This document shows positions 49,866 through 58,734 of a DNA stretch of 64,000 bases, in pieces. This stretch comes from Alicyclobacillaceae bacterium (lineage in GTDB: Bacteria > Bacillota > Bacilli > Kyrpidiales > Kyrpidiaceae). The position numbers and the translations under genes are program-made. The DNA is taken from the NCBI GenBank assembly GCA_029961045.1, contig JASBVN010000018.1, positions 1 through 64,000 of the forward strand, in the 5' to 3' direction. Below the pieces are notes generated by a model that saw nothing but the letters and a program-made list of their open reading frames with translations, did no database searches and was not told where the DNA came from. How positions within the stretch are numbered: position 1 is the stretch's first letter; every line of letters begins with the position of its first letter.

Positions 49866-50015
49866 TCAGCGGGTTTCCCGGTGAAGGGTGTGTTGGTTGC
49901 ACCACCGGCAGTACTTCCTCAATTCCAACCGGTCCGGATTATTCTTTTTGTTCTTGCGCGACACGTAATTGCGCTGCTTGCATTCCGTACACGCGAGAGT
50001 AATATTGACGCGCAA
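49866..50015 (-). CDS. rpmG: 50S ribosomal protein L33
   Basis: 49 residues ([19 protein letters not shown] ... LHRETR) from the second of two adjacent TTG codons, about 9 nt after GGGAGG; the first TTG would add one residue. Zinc ligands CTEC and CRWC mark the C+ paralogue. The ORF-track start is too long. Confidence 0.95.
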   Translation of the reverse strand: MRVNITLACTECKQRNYVSRKNKKNNPDRLELRKYCRWCNQHTLHRETR

Positions 50016-50068
50016 CAAAAAACACCTCCCGGAACATCCATCCCTGTTTCCGTCCGGATACCTCAAAT

Positions 50069-50097
50069 ACTCTATCACAGCAGTATTCCCATGTCAA
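50069..50097 (-). promoter_or_regulatory. promoter of rpmG-secE-nusG
   Basis: TTGACA (50092-50097), 17-nt spacer and TAGAGT (50069-50074) on the minus strand, just past the sigH terminator. Confidence 0.82.
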
Positions 50098-50105
50098 CCA
50101 ACGAC

Positions 50106-50132
50106 AAAAACACCCCGCGCCCGGCCGGGCGC
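50106..50132 (-). terminator. Rho-independent terminator of sigH
   Basis: GCGCCCG and (C)GGGCGC pair in a GC-rich stem and are followed on the minus strand by GGGGTGTTTTTG. A second palindrome (GACGGCCGGCCGTC) lies closer to the sigH stop. Confidence 0.75.
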
Positions 50133-50199
50133 CGCCCCCGGGATCCGGAGGGTTTCGCCGACGGCCGGCCGTCGGGGCATGATCGCGGACCGAATGCAA

Positions 50200-50865
50200 T
50201 CAAGAAGCGCTCGTCCCCACATTTCGCATCTCTAAATAGCGCTCCAGCTTGCGCTTGACCCTCTGCAGAGCGTTGTCAATCGACTTGACGTGCCGTTTTA
50301 GGTCCACCGCAATCTCCTGATACGAACGGCCGTCCAAGTACAACATCAGCACCTTTCGCTCGAGGTCGCTGAGGACTTCCGCCATCTTGACTTCGATATC
50401 GTCGAATTCCTCCTGATTGATGATCAACTCTTCCGGGTCGGCCACACAGGTCCCGCACAACACGTCCAGCAAGGTGCGGTCCGACTCTTCGTCGTAAATG
50501 GGCTTGTCCAAGGAAATATACGAGTTCAGCGGGATGTGTTTCTGACGAGTGGCGGTCTTAATCGCGGTGATGATCTGTCGGGTGATGCACAGCTCGGCAA
50601 AAGCACGGAAGGACACCAGCTTGTCGTTGCGGAAATCGCGGATCGACTTATACAACCCGATCATGCCTTCTTGCACAATGTCTTCCCGGTCAGCACCGAT
50701 GAGAAAATAGGAACGCGCTTTGGCACGCACAAAATTCTTATACCGATGGATCAGATGTTCGAGGGCATCCTCGTCTCCTTCGCGTACCCGGTCGATCAAA
50801 TCCTCATCGGAGAGGGACTGTAACTGAAGGCCTTTTGGAATCGCCGCTTCAGACTGGTAGACCAA
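50200..50865 (-). CDS. sigH: RNA polymerase sigma factor SigH (Spo0H)
   Basis: 221 residues. Region 2 holds FVRAKARSYFLIGADREDIVQEGMIGLYKSIRDFR; region 4 holds LSDLERKVLMLYLDGRSYQEIAVDLKRHVKSIDNALQRVKRKL. SigH runs the transition-state and early sporulation genes. The TTG start has GGAGGG 7 nt upstream; the ORF-track extension passes through the promoter and is rejected. Placed between rae1 and rpmG as in B. subtilis. Confidence 0.96.
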   Translation of the reverse strand: MVYQSEAAIPKGLQLQSLSDEDLIDRVREGDEDALEHLIHRYKNFVRAKARSYFLIGADREDIVQEGMIGLYKSIRDFRNDKLVSFRAFAELCITRQIITAIKTATRQKHIPLNSYISLDKPIYDEESDRTLLDVLCGTCVADPEELIINQEEFDDIEVKMAEVLSDLERKVLMLYLDGRSYQEIAVDLKRHVKSIDNALQRVKRKLERYLEMRNVGTSAS

Positions 50866-50901
50866 TGCGCATCCCTCCGACCAAGGCTGCAAGTAGGTTC
50901 T

Positions 50902-50931
50902 ATTATACCGGAGGGTCTCTATCACGGTCAA
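50902..50931 (-). promoter_or_regulatory. SigA-type promoter of sigH
   Basis: TTGACC (50926-50931), 18-nt spacer and a perfect TATAAT (50902-50907) on the minus strand. It lies over the last codons of rae1. Confidence 0.82.
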
Positions 50932-51451
50932 TGAAAGAAAACGAGTTTCGCCGCCACTTTTCAAATATTTCTGCTATATTTTTTTCCAACCGCTCCTCGA
51001 CGGGTGTCCGGTTTTGGGGAATGTTTTCGACACGGCGGGAAATCTCTTCCCTCACACGCGCGAGTTCCTGGAGAAACTCCCGGGCCGGCACCCGCAGGGC
51101 CCCCCATCCGAAAGCGATCCGCTGCTCCAATTCGTCCGACGTGACCACATAAAGCCGAACGTTCCCCTGCCGGAGCCTTTCCCGAACGGCTCTCTCGATC
51201 CACTCGTCGGCGCTTTCCCGGTCGCGGGTAAAGCGCACTTCGACACCGCGCACCGCGAGCGCCTGTTCTGGAGAGTCGGAGGTTTGTCCGTCGAAAACGA
51301 CGACGACCCGCCTCCCCACATACGCTTGGTACTCCGCCAGCCAGTCCAAGAGGCGGTTTCGAACCTCTTCCAAGTTCGCATCCCGCAATCGAGCCAATTC
51401 CTCCGAGGCGCCGATCACATTATAGGCGTCCACAATCACGTATTCTTCCAT
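50903..51451 (-). CDS. rae1: NYN-domain endoribonuclease Rae1 (YacP)
   Basis: 182 residues; a PIN-like NYN fold with acidic residues at IVDAYNVIG, VVFDGQ and RESADEWIE, and VVTSDELEQ. In B. subtilis Rae1 cuts mRNA in the ribosomal A site. Its 3' end contains the sigH promoter. ATG start a few bases downstream of the rlmB stop. Confidence 0.92.
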   Translation of the reverse strand: MEEYVIVDAYNVIGASEELARLRDANLEEVRNRLLDWLAEYQAYVGRRVVVVFDGQTSDSPEQALAVRGVEVRFTRDRESADEWIERAVRERLRQGNVRLYVVTSDELEQRIAFGWGALRVPAREFLQELARVREEISRRVENIPQNRTPVEERLEKNIAEIFEKWRRNSFSFIDRDRDPPV

Positions 51452-51463
51452 GTGCGCCCCGCC

Positions 51464-52240
51464 CTATCGCGCCGCCCGCGACCGCTGCCGAACCGCTTCA
51501 AACAGCACCACGGCCGCCGCCGCACCGGCGTTGAGCGAGGACACGCGGCCCAGCATAGGAATATGTACCACTTCATCGCACCGCTCCCGGACCAGCCGGC
51601 TCATCCCGGCGCCCTCCCCGCCGACGACCAACACCGTCGGGCCGGTATAGTCCGCTTCAAAATAGGGTTTCGGCGCCCGGCCGTCGGTCCCGACGACCCA
51701 ATAACCGGCTTCCTGAAACTGCGCCACCGTCCGGGCGAGATTGGTCACGCGGGCCACGGGAACGTGCGCCGCCGCCCCCGCCGACGCCCGATTGGCCGCC
51801 TCGGTGACCTGCGCAGCCCGCCGCTTGGGAATGACGACCCCCTGCACCCCGGCCGCCTCCGCCGTTCGCAAAATCGCCCCTAAATTATGGGGATCCTCGA
51901 TGCCGTCCAGAAAAAGAAAAAGCCCCGGCCGGTCGCTCTGCGCGGCCCGGTTCAAGAGGTCGTCCACGTCGGCATAAGCGTAGGGAGCCACGTCGGCCAC
52001 CACGCCCTGGTGGTGGATCCCACCGGTCCATTCATCCAACCTGGCGCGGGGGACGCGCACCACCACCACGCCCCGCTCCCGCGCCCGGGCGAGAATTTCT
52101 CGAATACTGCCCCCTTCCGCCCCTTCCGCGACGAACAATTTGTTGAGAGGCCTGCCGGAGCGAAGCACCTCGAGCACCGGCTGGCGACCGGACACCCGTT
52201 CCCCGGAGCCGCCCTCTGAAGATTTCCGCCGCTGAGTCAC
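51464..52240 (-). CDS. rlmB: 23S rRNA (guanosine(2251)-2'-O)-methyltransferase RlmB
   Basis: 258 residues from GTG ([26 protein letters not shown]). The SPOUT domain has DGIEDPHNLGAILRTAEAAG, VVGGEGAGMSRL and MLGRVSSLNAGAAAAVVLFE (knot). The start overlaps the cysS stop by 4 nt. The mini-ribonuclease III gene mrnC, normally between cysS and rlmB, is missing. Confidence 0.94.
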   Translation of the reverse strand: MTQRRKSSEGGSGERVSGRQPVLEVLRSGRPLNKLFVAEGAEGGSIREILARARERGVVVVRVPRARLDEWTGGIHHQGVVADVAPYAYADVDDLLNRAAQSDRPGLFLFLDGIEDPHNLGAILRTAEAAGVQGVVIPKRRAAQVTEAANRASAGAAAHVPVARVTNLARTVAQFQEAGYWVVGTDGRAPKPYFEADYTGPTVLVVGGEGAGMSRLVRERCDEVVHIPMLGRVSSLNAGAAAAVVLFEAVRQRSRAAR

Positions 52241-53697
52241 CGCTGTGCCCCCTTTCGCCGCCACCGGACCCCGTGGGGCGTATCTTCGACGATAATCCCC
52301 ATCTCCAACAATTGCGCGCGAATCCGGTCCGCCGTCTCCCAATCTTTCTGACGCCGGGCAGCCGCCCGGCGGGCGATCAGTTCCTCGATTTCGGGATCGG
52401 TCATTTCCCCCTCCGCCCGATCCGCGACCAACCCCATCCACTGAGCGTGATGCCCGATCCAATCCCTCCAGGCGGCCGCCAACAGCGGATCCCGTTCCCG
52501 AACCGCCTGATTGGCCAAGCGGACCCCCTCAAACAAGGCGCCGAGAGCGTCCGCGGTGTTGAAATCGTCGTCCATGGCGGTCACCCACTTGTCGTGGACG
52601 GCCACGACCTCACCGGGGCCTTCCCAAGCTCCCGCGCCGCCGGCCGCCTCCACGGCGGATTTCCCCCCTTCCTCGGGAACGCCGGAGCGCGGCGCGCCGG
52701 CCGCACCGAGAAAATCGTCCAAATCCCTGAGGCACGCTTCGATGCGTTCCAATCCCCGCTCGGCCTGTTCCAGTTGTTCCACGGAAAAGTTCAACGGATT
52801 GCGGTAATGGGCCGACAGCAGATACAGGCGGATGGCCCGGGGCCGAAATCGGTTCCGCAGTTCCCGGACGGTGACGATGTTGCCCAAGGACTTGGACATT
52901 TTGACGTCGTCGAGCTGGATGTAGCCGTTGTGCAGCCAGTAACGGACGAAAGGCCGGCCCGTGGCACACTCCGATTGGGCGATTTCATTCTCGTGGTGGG
53001 GAAAAATCAAATCCTGGCCCCCGGCGTGGATGTCGATGGTATCCCCTAGATACACGCGACTCATCGCGGAACACTCGATGTGCCAACCGGGGCGGCCCTT
53101 CCCCCACGGACTGTCCCAGGCGATCTCCCCCTCTTTCGCCCCTTTCCAAAGGGCGAAATCGAGGGGGTGGCGCTTCCGCTCATCTACCTCCACCCGAGCG
53201 CCCGCCACCAACGCATCCAAGTCTTGGCCGGACAATTTGCCGTATGCCGGATCGGTCGACGTGTCGAAATAGACGTCCGAACCGACGGTGTAAGCGTACC
53301 CTTTTTTGATCAAGGTGCCGATCATTTCGAGGATCGCGGGAATGTGCTCCGTCACCCGGGGATGGACGTCGGCCCTTTCAATCCCCAGTGCGTCGGCATC
53401 TTCAAAATAGGCTTCAATGTAACGATTCGCCAGGGCGAGCACCGTCGTCTTTTCTTCGGCGGCCCGGCGGATCAATTTGTCGTCCACGTCGGTGAAATTC
53501 TGAACGTACCGCACGCGGTAGCCTCTGTAGCGCAGATAGCGCCGAACCATGTCAAAGACCACGAAGGCCCTTGCGTTTCCGATATGGAAATGATTGTAGA
53601 CGGTGGGCCCACAGGTGTACATCCGCACAAGATCCCGATCGAAGGGTTCAAACACTTCCTTTCGTTTTGTCAGCGTATTGTACACGCGGATCGGCAT
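52237..53697 (-). CDS. cysS: cysteinyl-tRNA synthetase
   Basis: 486 residues with HIGN (class I HIGH motif), zinc ligands ([20 protein letters not shown]) and KMSKSLGN. It has a Gly/Ala-rich linker ([17 protein letters not shown]) before the C-terminal anticodon-binding region, probably a lineage insertion. The ATG lies within the 3' end of cysE (50-nt overlap), preceded by GGAGAAG. Regulated together with cysE by a cysteine T-box. Confidence 0.97.
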   Translation of the reverse strand: MPIRVYNTLTKRKEVFEPFDRDLVRMYTCGPTVYNHFHIGNARAFVVFDMVRRYLRYRGYRVRYVQNFTDVDDKLIRRAAEEKTTVLALANRYIEAYFEDADALGIERADVHPRVTEHIPAILEMIGTLIKKGYAYTVGSDVYFDTSTDPAYGKLSGQDLDALVAGARVEVDERKRHPLDFALWKGAKEGEIAWDSPWGKGRPGWHIECSAMSRVYLGDTIDIHAGGQDLIFPHHENEIAQSECATGRPFVRYWLHNGYIQLDDVKMSKSLGNIVTVRELRNRFRPRAIRLYLLSAHYRNPLNFSVEQLEQAERGLERIEACLRDLDDFLGAAGAPRSGVPEEGGKSAVEAAGGAGAWEGPGEVVAVHDKWVTAMDDDFNTADALGALFEGVRLANQAVRERDPLLAAAWRDWIGHHAQWMGLVADRAEGEMTDPEIEELIARRAAARRQKDWETADRIRAQLLEMGIIVEDTPHGVRWRRKGAQR

Positions 53698-54337
53698 CCA
53701 CGACTTCTCCTTTCAGCCTCATGATCTCGCACCGAAGTTCGTCGATCTGTTGTTGCATCGACCGCAGCAGATCGGCGACGGGATCCGGAAGATTCCCGTG
53801 GTCGAGATCGTCCACTCGCCGACCGTCCTGCACCACCACCCGGCCCGGAATCCCCACCACCGTGGAGTTGGGCGGTACGTCTTTCAACACGACGGAACCG
53901 GCTCCGATTTTACTGTTGTCCCCGACGGTGATCGACCCCAACACCTTGGCCCCCGCCGAGATGAGCACATTGTTCCCGATGGTGGGGTGGCGCTTGCCCT
54001 TCTCCTTGCCGGTACCGCCCAGGGTGACCCCTTGGTAAATGGTGACATTGTCCCCGATCTCCGCCGTTTCTCCGATGACGACCCCGCTGCCGTGGTCGAT
54101 AAACAGCCTCCGGCCGATCCGTGCGCCCGGGTGGATTTCGATGCCCGTCAGAAAACGGGCGAATTGAGACAACATCCGGGCCAGTGTGTACCGCTTTCGG
54201 AGATACAACCAGTGGGCGATTCGGTGGAACCAAATGGCGTGAAGCCCGGAGTAGGTCAAAATCACTTCCAAGGCGCTGCGAGCAGCCGGATCCCTCTCCA
54301 TGACGCAGGCGATATCTTCGCGCAACCGGCGAAACAT
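53648..54337 (-). CDS. cysE: serine O-acetyltransferase
   Basis: 229 residues from [31 protein letters not shown]. The left-handed beta-helix carries [44 protein letters not shown] with the catalytic His/Asp pair. Makes O-acetylserine, the carbon acceptor for sulfide in cysteine synthesis. The ATG follows GGGGGAG; the ORF-track start runs back through the T-box and is rejected. Confidence 0.96.
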   Translation of the reverse strand: MFRRLREDIACVMERDPAARSALEVILTYSGLHAIWFHRIAHWLYLRKRYTLARMLSQFARFLTGIEIHPGARIGRRLFIDHGSGVVIGETAEIGDNVTIYQGVTLGGTGKEKGKRHPTIGNNVLISAGAKVLGSITVGDNSKIGAGSVVLKDVPPNSTVVGIPGRVVVQDGRRVDDLDHGNLPDPVADLLRSMQQQIDELRCEIMRLKGEVVDADPRVQYADKTKGSV

Positions 54338-54474
54338 GGTCCGCTCCCCCTTTCCGGTCATTCCGCAACCGGGCGCCGCCCCGGAACCGCGCCCCGGGAA
54401 ATCCCGGCGGCCGCGGCCCATCCGGTTTGGACGCCGGTACTGAATCGTGGATCGACCGTGTATAAACCGTGTAT

Positions 54475-54720
54475 AAAAAGAGAACACCGGCTCCTCAGAG
54501 ACGGTGTTCCCGCGGTTCCACTCTGGTTGAAGGGACGCCTCGCCCCTTCCGCTCTCGCCTCCGGTCACGGGGAGGCAGCCGTCGAGCATTACTAGGGGCG
54601 ACGCCTCGTCGCCGCCGTTCCTCTCGCCCCACGGAACGGGCGCATTCCCGGACGCCGTCCCGTAGGCCGTTCTCAGCCACCCCTCGTCTTCCGGGGTCCG
54701 GCCCTCTCTGTCCGGCGATT
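54475..54720 (-). promoter_or_regulatory. T-box riboswitch, cysteine (UGC) specifier, with terminator
   Basis: The minus strand has AGAGAG in stem I and GGGAA-TGC-GCCC as the specifier loop (TGC at 54642-54644). The T-box sequence AGAGTGGAACCGCGG is at 54510-54524. The terminator GAACACCG ... CGGTGTTC-TCTTTTT is at 54475-54509. A UGC codon specifies cysteine, matching the downstream cysE-cysS. Uncharged tRNA-Cys should stabilise the antiterminator. It separates gltX from cysE. The stem I 5' limit is approximate. Confidence 0.92.
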
Positions 54721-54739
54721 CGTCCGGTACTCCTCCCGT

Positions 54740-56239
54740 TCATCGGGTTTCTCCCTGTGTTTGGATGTCGACTTGGTCGGCCCACCGTTCACCGACCAGA
54801 GACCGCAACCGGTTCAACACCGTCTCCCGCCCCAGAAAGGCCAGGACCTCGGGCAATCCGGGCCCGTGTCCGCGGCGGGTCGCCGCCACCCGGACCGGCA
54901 TGAACAAGGCCCGGCCCTTGAGTCCGGTGGCCTTTTGAACCCGTTTCAGCGCGTTCTGAATTTCACCGGGCGTCCACGCGGGGAGCGTTTCGGCTTCCCG
55001 GTAAAACGCCGTCACCGCGACGGAGGCGGCAGGACTGGAAAGGACCTCTTCTTCTGCCGGCCCCATCTCGCCGGTTCCTTCCACCAGCCACGACGCCAAC
55101 TCGGGCAATTGGGCCGCATACTCCATTTCATCGCGGTAAAGCCGGACCAGAGCCAGCATCCGCTCCCGCCCCTCGGGACCGGAACGGGGATCCGCCAACC
55201 CCGCTTGAACGAGGTGGGGCCAACACAGGTCCAGCAATTCCTCATCCTTTCGGCGGCGCAGGTACTGGGCGTTCATCCACCGCAATTTCTGGGGATCGAA
55301 AACGGCACCGCTCTTTCCCACCCGTTCCAAGGAAAACTGCTCGACCAACTCGGGCAAGGAGAACATCTCCCGCTCGCCCCCCGGCGACCAGCCGAGCAAC
55401 GCCAGATAATTGACCATCGCCTCCGGCACGTATCCCAGCGCTTCATACTGTTCGATGAACTGGGCGACCGATTCGTCCCGCTTGCTCAATTTCTTCCCCG
55501 ACTCGTTCAAAATGAGGGAGACGTGGGCAAAGGCCGGAGGTTCCCATCCCAGGGCCTCGTAAATCAATATCTGGTTCGGGGTGTTGGAAAGGTGTTCTTG
55601 CCCCCGAATGACATGGGAAATCCTCATCAGGCCGTCGTCGACGACGACGGCGAAATTGTACGTGGGCATTCCGTCCGATTTCAAAATGACAAAATCGCCG
55701 ATCCCGTCGCTCTCGAAGCTCACATCGCCGTGCACCAAGTCCCGGAACCGCAAGGTGCGCCCCTCCGGGACCCGAAAGCGGACGGTATAAGGGCGGCCTT
55801 CGGCATCGAGCCGATCCCAATCCCGGCGCGTCAGGTGCCGGCATTTTCCCGAATACCGGGGCATTTCGCCCCGAACCCGCATCTGCTCCCGCTCGGCCTC
55901 GAGTTCCTCGGGACTACAGTAACACCTGTAGGCCCAACCCGTTTCCAAAAGTCGGGCCGCATGCTCTCGATAAACCGGCAACCGGTCGGTAGAACGGTAC
56001 GGGCCGCAGGGGCCGCCCACGTCGGGGCCTTCGTCCCAATCCAAACCCAGCCACCGCAAGGACCGGATCATCTTTTCTTCCGCCCGTTCTACCTGCCGGG
56101 CGCGATCGGTATCCTCAAAGCGGAGAATAAAGGTTCCGCCGCAGTGGCGTGCATACAGCCAATTGAACAGCGCCGTCCTCGCCCCGCCGATATGCAGGTG
56201 TCCGGTCGGACTGGGGGCGTACCGAACTCGCACACTCAC
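54740..56239 (-). CDS. gltX: glutamyl-tRNA synthetase
   Basis: 499 residues from GTG (MSVRVRYAPSPTGHLHIGGART). Class I motifs are HIGG and KLSKRDES; a zinc-type CYCSPEELEAEREQ...CRH segment is present. Probably the non-discriminating enzyme that also charges tRNA-Gln, as is usual in Bacilli; not provable here. AGGAGC lies 8 nt before the GTG; the ORF-track start is too long. Confidence 0.96.
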   Translation of the reverse strand: MSVRVRYAPSPTGHLHIGGARTALFNWLYARHCGGTFILRFEDTDRARQVERAEEKMIRSLRWLGLDWDEGPDVGGPCGPYRSTDRLPVYREHAARLLETGWAYRCYCSPEELEAEREQMRVRGEMPRYSGKCRHLTRRDWDRLDAEGRPYTVRFRVPEGRTLRFRDLVHGDVSFESDGIGDFVILKSDGMPTYNFAVVVDDGLMRISHVIRGQEHLSNTPNQILIYEALGWEPPAFAHVSLILNESGKKLSKRDESVAQFIEQYEALGYVPEAMVNYLALLGWSPGGEREMFSLPELVEQFSLERVGKSGAVFDPQKLRWMNAQYLRRRKDEELLDLCWPHLVQAGLADPRSGPEGRERMLALVRLYRDEMEYAAQLPELASWLVEGTGEMGPAEEEVLSSPAASVAVTAFYREAETLPAWTPGEIQNALKRVQKATGLKGRALFMPVRVAATRRGHGPGLPEVLAFLGRETVLNRLRSLVGERWADQVDIQTQGETR

Positions 56240-56297
56240 CTTCGCCTGCTCCTTCCCGCCGGCCCGCCTTCCGGACCGGCAACCTGTCAGCATTATA

Positions 56298-56774
56298 TCA
56301 CCCCGGCAACAGAAGAACCACCGCCTGAGCGGCGATTCCCTCTTCCCGCCCGATGAAACCCAGCTTTTCCGTCGTAGTCGCCTTCACATTCACCGCACTT
56401 GCCGGCGCCTCCAGGAGTTCGGCCAGGCGGGCGGTCATGGCCGGAACGTGTGGAGCGATGCGCGGGCGTTCCGCCAACAGCGACACATCCAAGTTGCCGA
56501 GCCGGTATCCGGCGGCCCGGACGAGCCCCCACACTTGCCGGCACAACTCCGCGCTGTCGGCATCCCGGAAGGCGGGGTCGCCGTCCGGAAAGTGCCTGCC
56601 GATGTCCCCCGCGCCGATCGCCCCCAACAGCGCATCCATGACCGCATGAAGGACGACGTCCGCATCCGAGTGCCCCACCAGCGTTTTTTCGTATGGAACC
56701 GGGACCCCGGCCAGCCGAATTTCCCCTGGGATATTTTGAAAGGGGTGAACGTCGATTCCAATTCCCACCCGCAT
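56298..56774 (-). CDS. ispF: 2-C-methyl-D-erythritol 2,4-cyclodiphosphate synthase
   Basis: 158 residues: zinc site [24 protein letters not shown] and [25 protein letters not shown]. Fifth step of the MEP isoprenoid pathway. Followed by gltX; its usual partner ispD is upstream but faces the other way, with 98 nt between them. Confidence 0.97.
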   Translation of the reverse strand: MRVGIGIDVHPFQNIPGEIRLAGVPVPYEKTLVGHSDADVVLHAVMDALLGAIGAGDIGRHFPDGDPAFRDADSAELCRQVWGLVRAAGYRLGNLDVSLLAERPRIAPHVPAMTARLAELLEAPASAVNVKATTTEKLGFIGREEGIAAQAVVLLLPG

Positions 56775-56804
56775 GGTCCCCCTCCTTTGCCTTTTGCCGG
56801 TACA

Positions 56805-56813
56805 TGATATAAT
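56805..56813 (+). promoter_or_regulatory. extended -10 promoter of ispD
   Basis: TGATATAAT (extended -10 with a perfect TATAAT at 56808-56813) lies about 60 nt upstream of ispD on the plus strand; a weak -35 (TTGCCT) stands 15 nt before. The same bases read CCCATTATATCATG on the minus strand and may serve ispF as well. Confidence 0.6.
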
Positions 56814-56872
56814 GGGCCTGTCCCCGACCGGCCGGATCGGGGATCCATTTTCCGGAGCGAGGTCGAAAAGTC

Positions 56873-57553
56873 ATGGACATCACGGCGGTCATCGTGGCGG
56901 CTGGCCGCGGCACGCGAATGGGTACGGCCGTTAAGAAGCAGTTTCTCGCCCTCGGGGACAAACCGGTGCTGATTCATGCGGCGCAACGGCTCGCGGCGGC
57001 GCCCGAGGTCGACCGTCTCGTCGTGGTCGCGGCTCCCGAGGACGTGGACCTGACGCGCCGATTACTTGAAGAACACTCTATCACAAAGGTTCACCGGGTC
57101 ACAACGGGCGGTCCAGATCGCCAAGATTCGGTCTATCGCGGCCTTATGGCGGCTTGCGATAGCCGCTGGATCCTCGTGCACGACGGCGCGCGCCCCCTGG
57201 TTCGGCCCTCCGACATCAGCCGGCTTGTTCCCGCAGCGGAAAAGTCCGGTGCAGCCCTGCTGGCGGTTCCGGTCCGCGAAACGGTGAAACGGGTGATCGA
57301 CGGCCGGGTGGAGGAAACGGTCCCCCGGGAGGACCTGTGGCTGGCCCAGACGCCGCAACTGTTCCGGACGGACCTGTTGCTCCTCGCTCACGACCGGGCC
57401 CGAGCCGAAGGATGGTATGGAACGGACGACGCGTCCCTGCTGGAGCGGATCGGAATCACCGTTTCGGTGGTCCCGGGATCTCCGTCGAATCTCAAGATTA
57501 CGACCCCCGAGGACCTGGCCCTTGCCGAGGCTTTGCTGCGCCTTGGCTTGTGA
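56873..57553 (+). CDS. ispD: 2-C-methyl-D-erythritol 4-phosphate cytidylyltransferase
   Basis: 226 residues with VIVAAGRGTRMGTAVKKQFLALGDKPVL (CTP binding), GGPDRQDSVYRGL, VHDGARPLV and the C-terminal ITTPEDLALAEALL. Third step of the MEP pathway. ATG with GAGGTC upstream. In most Bacilli ispD reads in line with yacL and ispF; here it is on the plus strand, opposite all its neighbours, with its own promoter. Confidence 0.96.
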   Translation: MDITAVIVAAGRGTRMGTAVKKQFLALGDKPVLIHAAQRLAAAPEVDRLVVVAAPEDVDLTRRLLEEHSITKVHRVTTGGPDRQDSVYRGLMAACDSRWILVHDGARPLVRPSDISRLVPAAEKSGAALLAVPVRETVKRVIDGRVEETVPREDLWLAQTPQLFRTDLLLLAHDRARAEGWYGTDDASLLERIGITVSVVPGSPSNLKITTPEDLALAEALLRLGL

Positions 57554-57555
57554 AG

Positions 57556-57581
57556 AAAAAAGCGGGACTTCCCGTCCCGCT
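57556..57581 (-). terminator. Rho-independent terminator of yacL (minus), abutting ispD
   Basis: AGCGGGAC and GTCCCGCT pair around a short loop and are followed on the minus strand by TTTTTTCTTC. It begins 3 nt after the ispD stop and ends the PIN/TRAM transcript. Confidence 0.88.
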
Positions 57582-57588
57582 CCGCACT

Positions 57589-58656
57589 TTACAGCGCCTT
57601 TTCCAACAGTTTCGGTTTGGCGAAGATCATGCGGCCCGCCGAGGTCTGCAGCACGCTGGTCACCAGCACGTCGAGATGGGTACCGATGTACTCGCGCCCG
57701 CCTTCCACCACGATCATCGTGCCGTCGTCCAGGTACCCCACTCCTTGTCCGTACTCCTTGCCGTCTTTGATCACGTGCACCACGATCTCTTCCCCCGGCA
57801 AAACGACGGGTTTCACCGCATTCGCCAGGTCGTTGATGTTCAACACAGGGACTCCTTGCAGTTCGCAAACCTTGTTCAGGTTGAAATCGTTGGTGACCAC
57901 TTTTCCTTGCATGGCCTTCGCCAACCGAATCAGTTTGCTGTCCACTTCCTGGACGTCTTCAAAGTCCCGGTCGACGATCTGAACCTTGACCGCCGATTCC
58001 TTCTGAATCCGGTTGAGGATGTCCAATCCCCGCCGTCCGCGGTTCCGCTTCAGAACGTCCGAGGAGTCGGCGATATGTTGCAACTCTTCGAGAACAAAAG
58101 ACGGAATCACGATTACTCCGTCCAAAAATCCCGTGGAGACAATATCCGCGATCCGTCCGTCGATGATCACACTGGTATCGAGAATCTTATATTCCCCCGG
58201 GCGAACCGGGTTCTTTTTTTCCTTGTGGCCGATTTTTCCCGGCAGAATGGATTTGATCTCCTCGCGTTTGGCATAACTGATCCGGAAACCCAAATAGCCG
58301 AACAGCACGCTCAAAAAGATCTGCACGACGGTGCCGACGATCGGAATCCGGACCACGGTGGGCGTCAACAGATACGCGATGATCAATCCGAAGACCAGCC
58401 CCGCGATCCCGGCAATCATGTCGGGAAGCGGCATCTTGGAGAACCGGTCTTCCACCCACCGGATGAGGCTAAGTATATAATTGACGAGCCATCCGGCGAC
58501 GGCCAAAAACACCCCGCCGCCCAGAACGGCGCCGAAGTATGGACTGTCAAACGGAGGCCGCGCGATACCCATCGCCTGAAACAACAGGGGGACCAACGCG
58601 TAGCCCAGCAGAATGCCGATGACGATGAAAAACAACTGGACAATCCGCTTGATCAT
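57589..58656 (-). CDS. yacL: PIN/TRAM-domain membrane protein (YacL)
   Basis: 355 residues from MIKRIVQLFFIVIGILLGYALVPL: four N-terminal membrane helices, a PIN nuclease-like domain with acidic residues at ILDTSVIIDGR, VVTNDFNLN and DLAN, and a C-terminal TRAM RNA-binding domain (YLDDGTMIVVEGG). Probably a membrane-bound RNase; function not established. AGGAGG lies 7 nt before the ATG. Between carD and (inverted) ispD. Confidence 0.92.
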   Translation of the reverse strand: MIKRIVQLFFIVIGILLGYALVPLLFQAMGIARPPFDSPYFGAVLGGGVFLAVAGWLVNYILSLIRWVEDRFSKMPLPDMIAGIAGLVFGLIIAYLLTPTVVRIPIVGTVVQIFLSVLFGYLGFRISYAKREEIKSILPGKIGHKEKKNPVRPGEYKILDTSVIIDGRIADIVSTGFLDGVIVIPSFVLEELQHIADSSDVLKRNRGRRGLDILNRIQKESAVKVQIVDRDFEDVQEVDSKLIRLAKAMQGKVVTNDFNLNKVCELQGVPVLNINDLANAVKPVVLPGEEIVVHVIKDGKEYGQGVGYLDDGTMIVVEGGREYIGTHLDVLVTSVLQTSAGRMIFAKPKLLEKAL

Positions 58657-58734
58657 GAAGTCACCTCCTATACCCCCATTATAGACCTCTTTCCGGCGCG
58701 CCAACCTCCGCGGGGCCGGACCGCCGCAAATTCC

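Noticed and set aside
54421-54480. Direct repeat ACCGTGTATAAA next to the cysE T-box terminator
   Set aside because: Only about 11 nt repeated once; too short to claim a function and probably chance or part of the leader 3' end.
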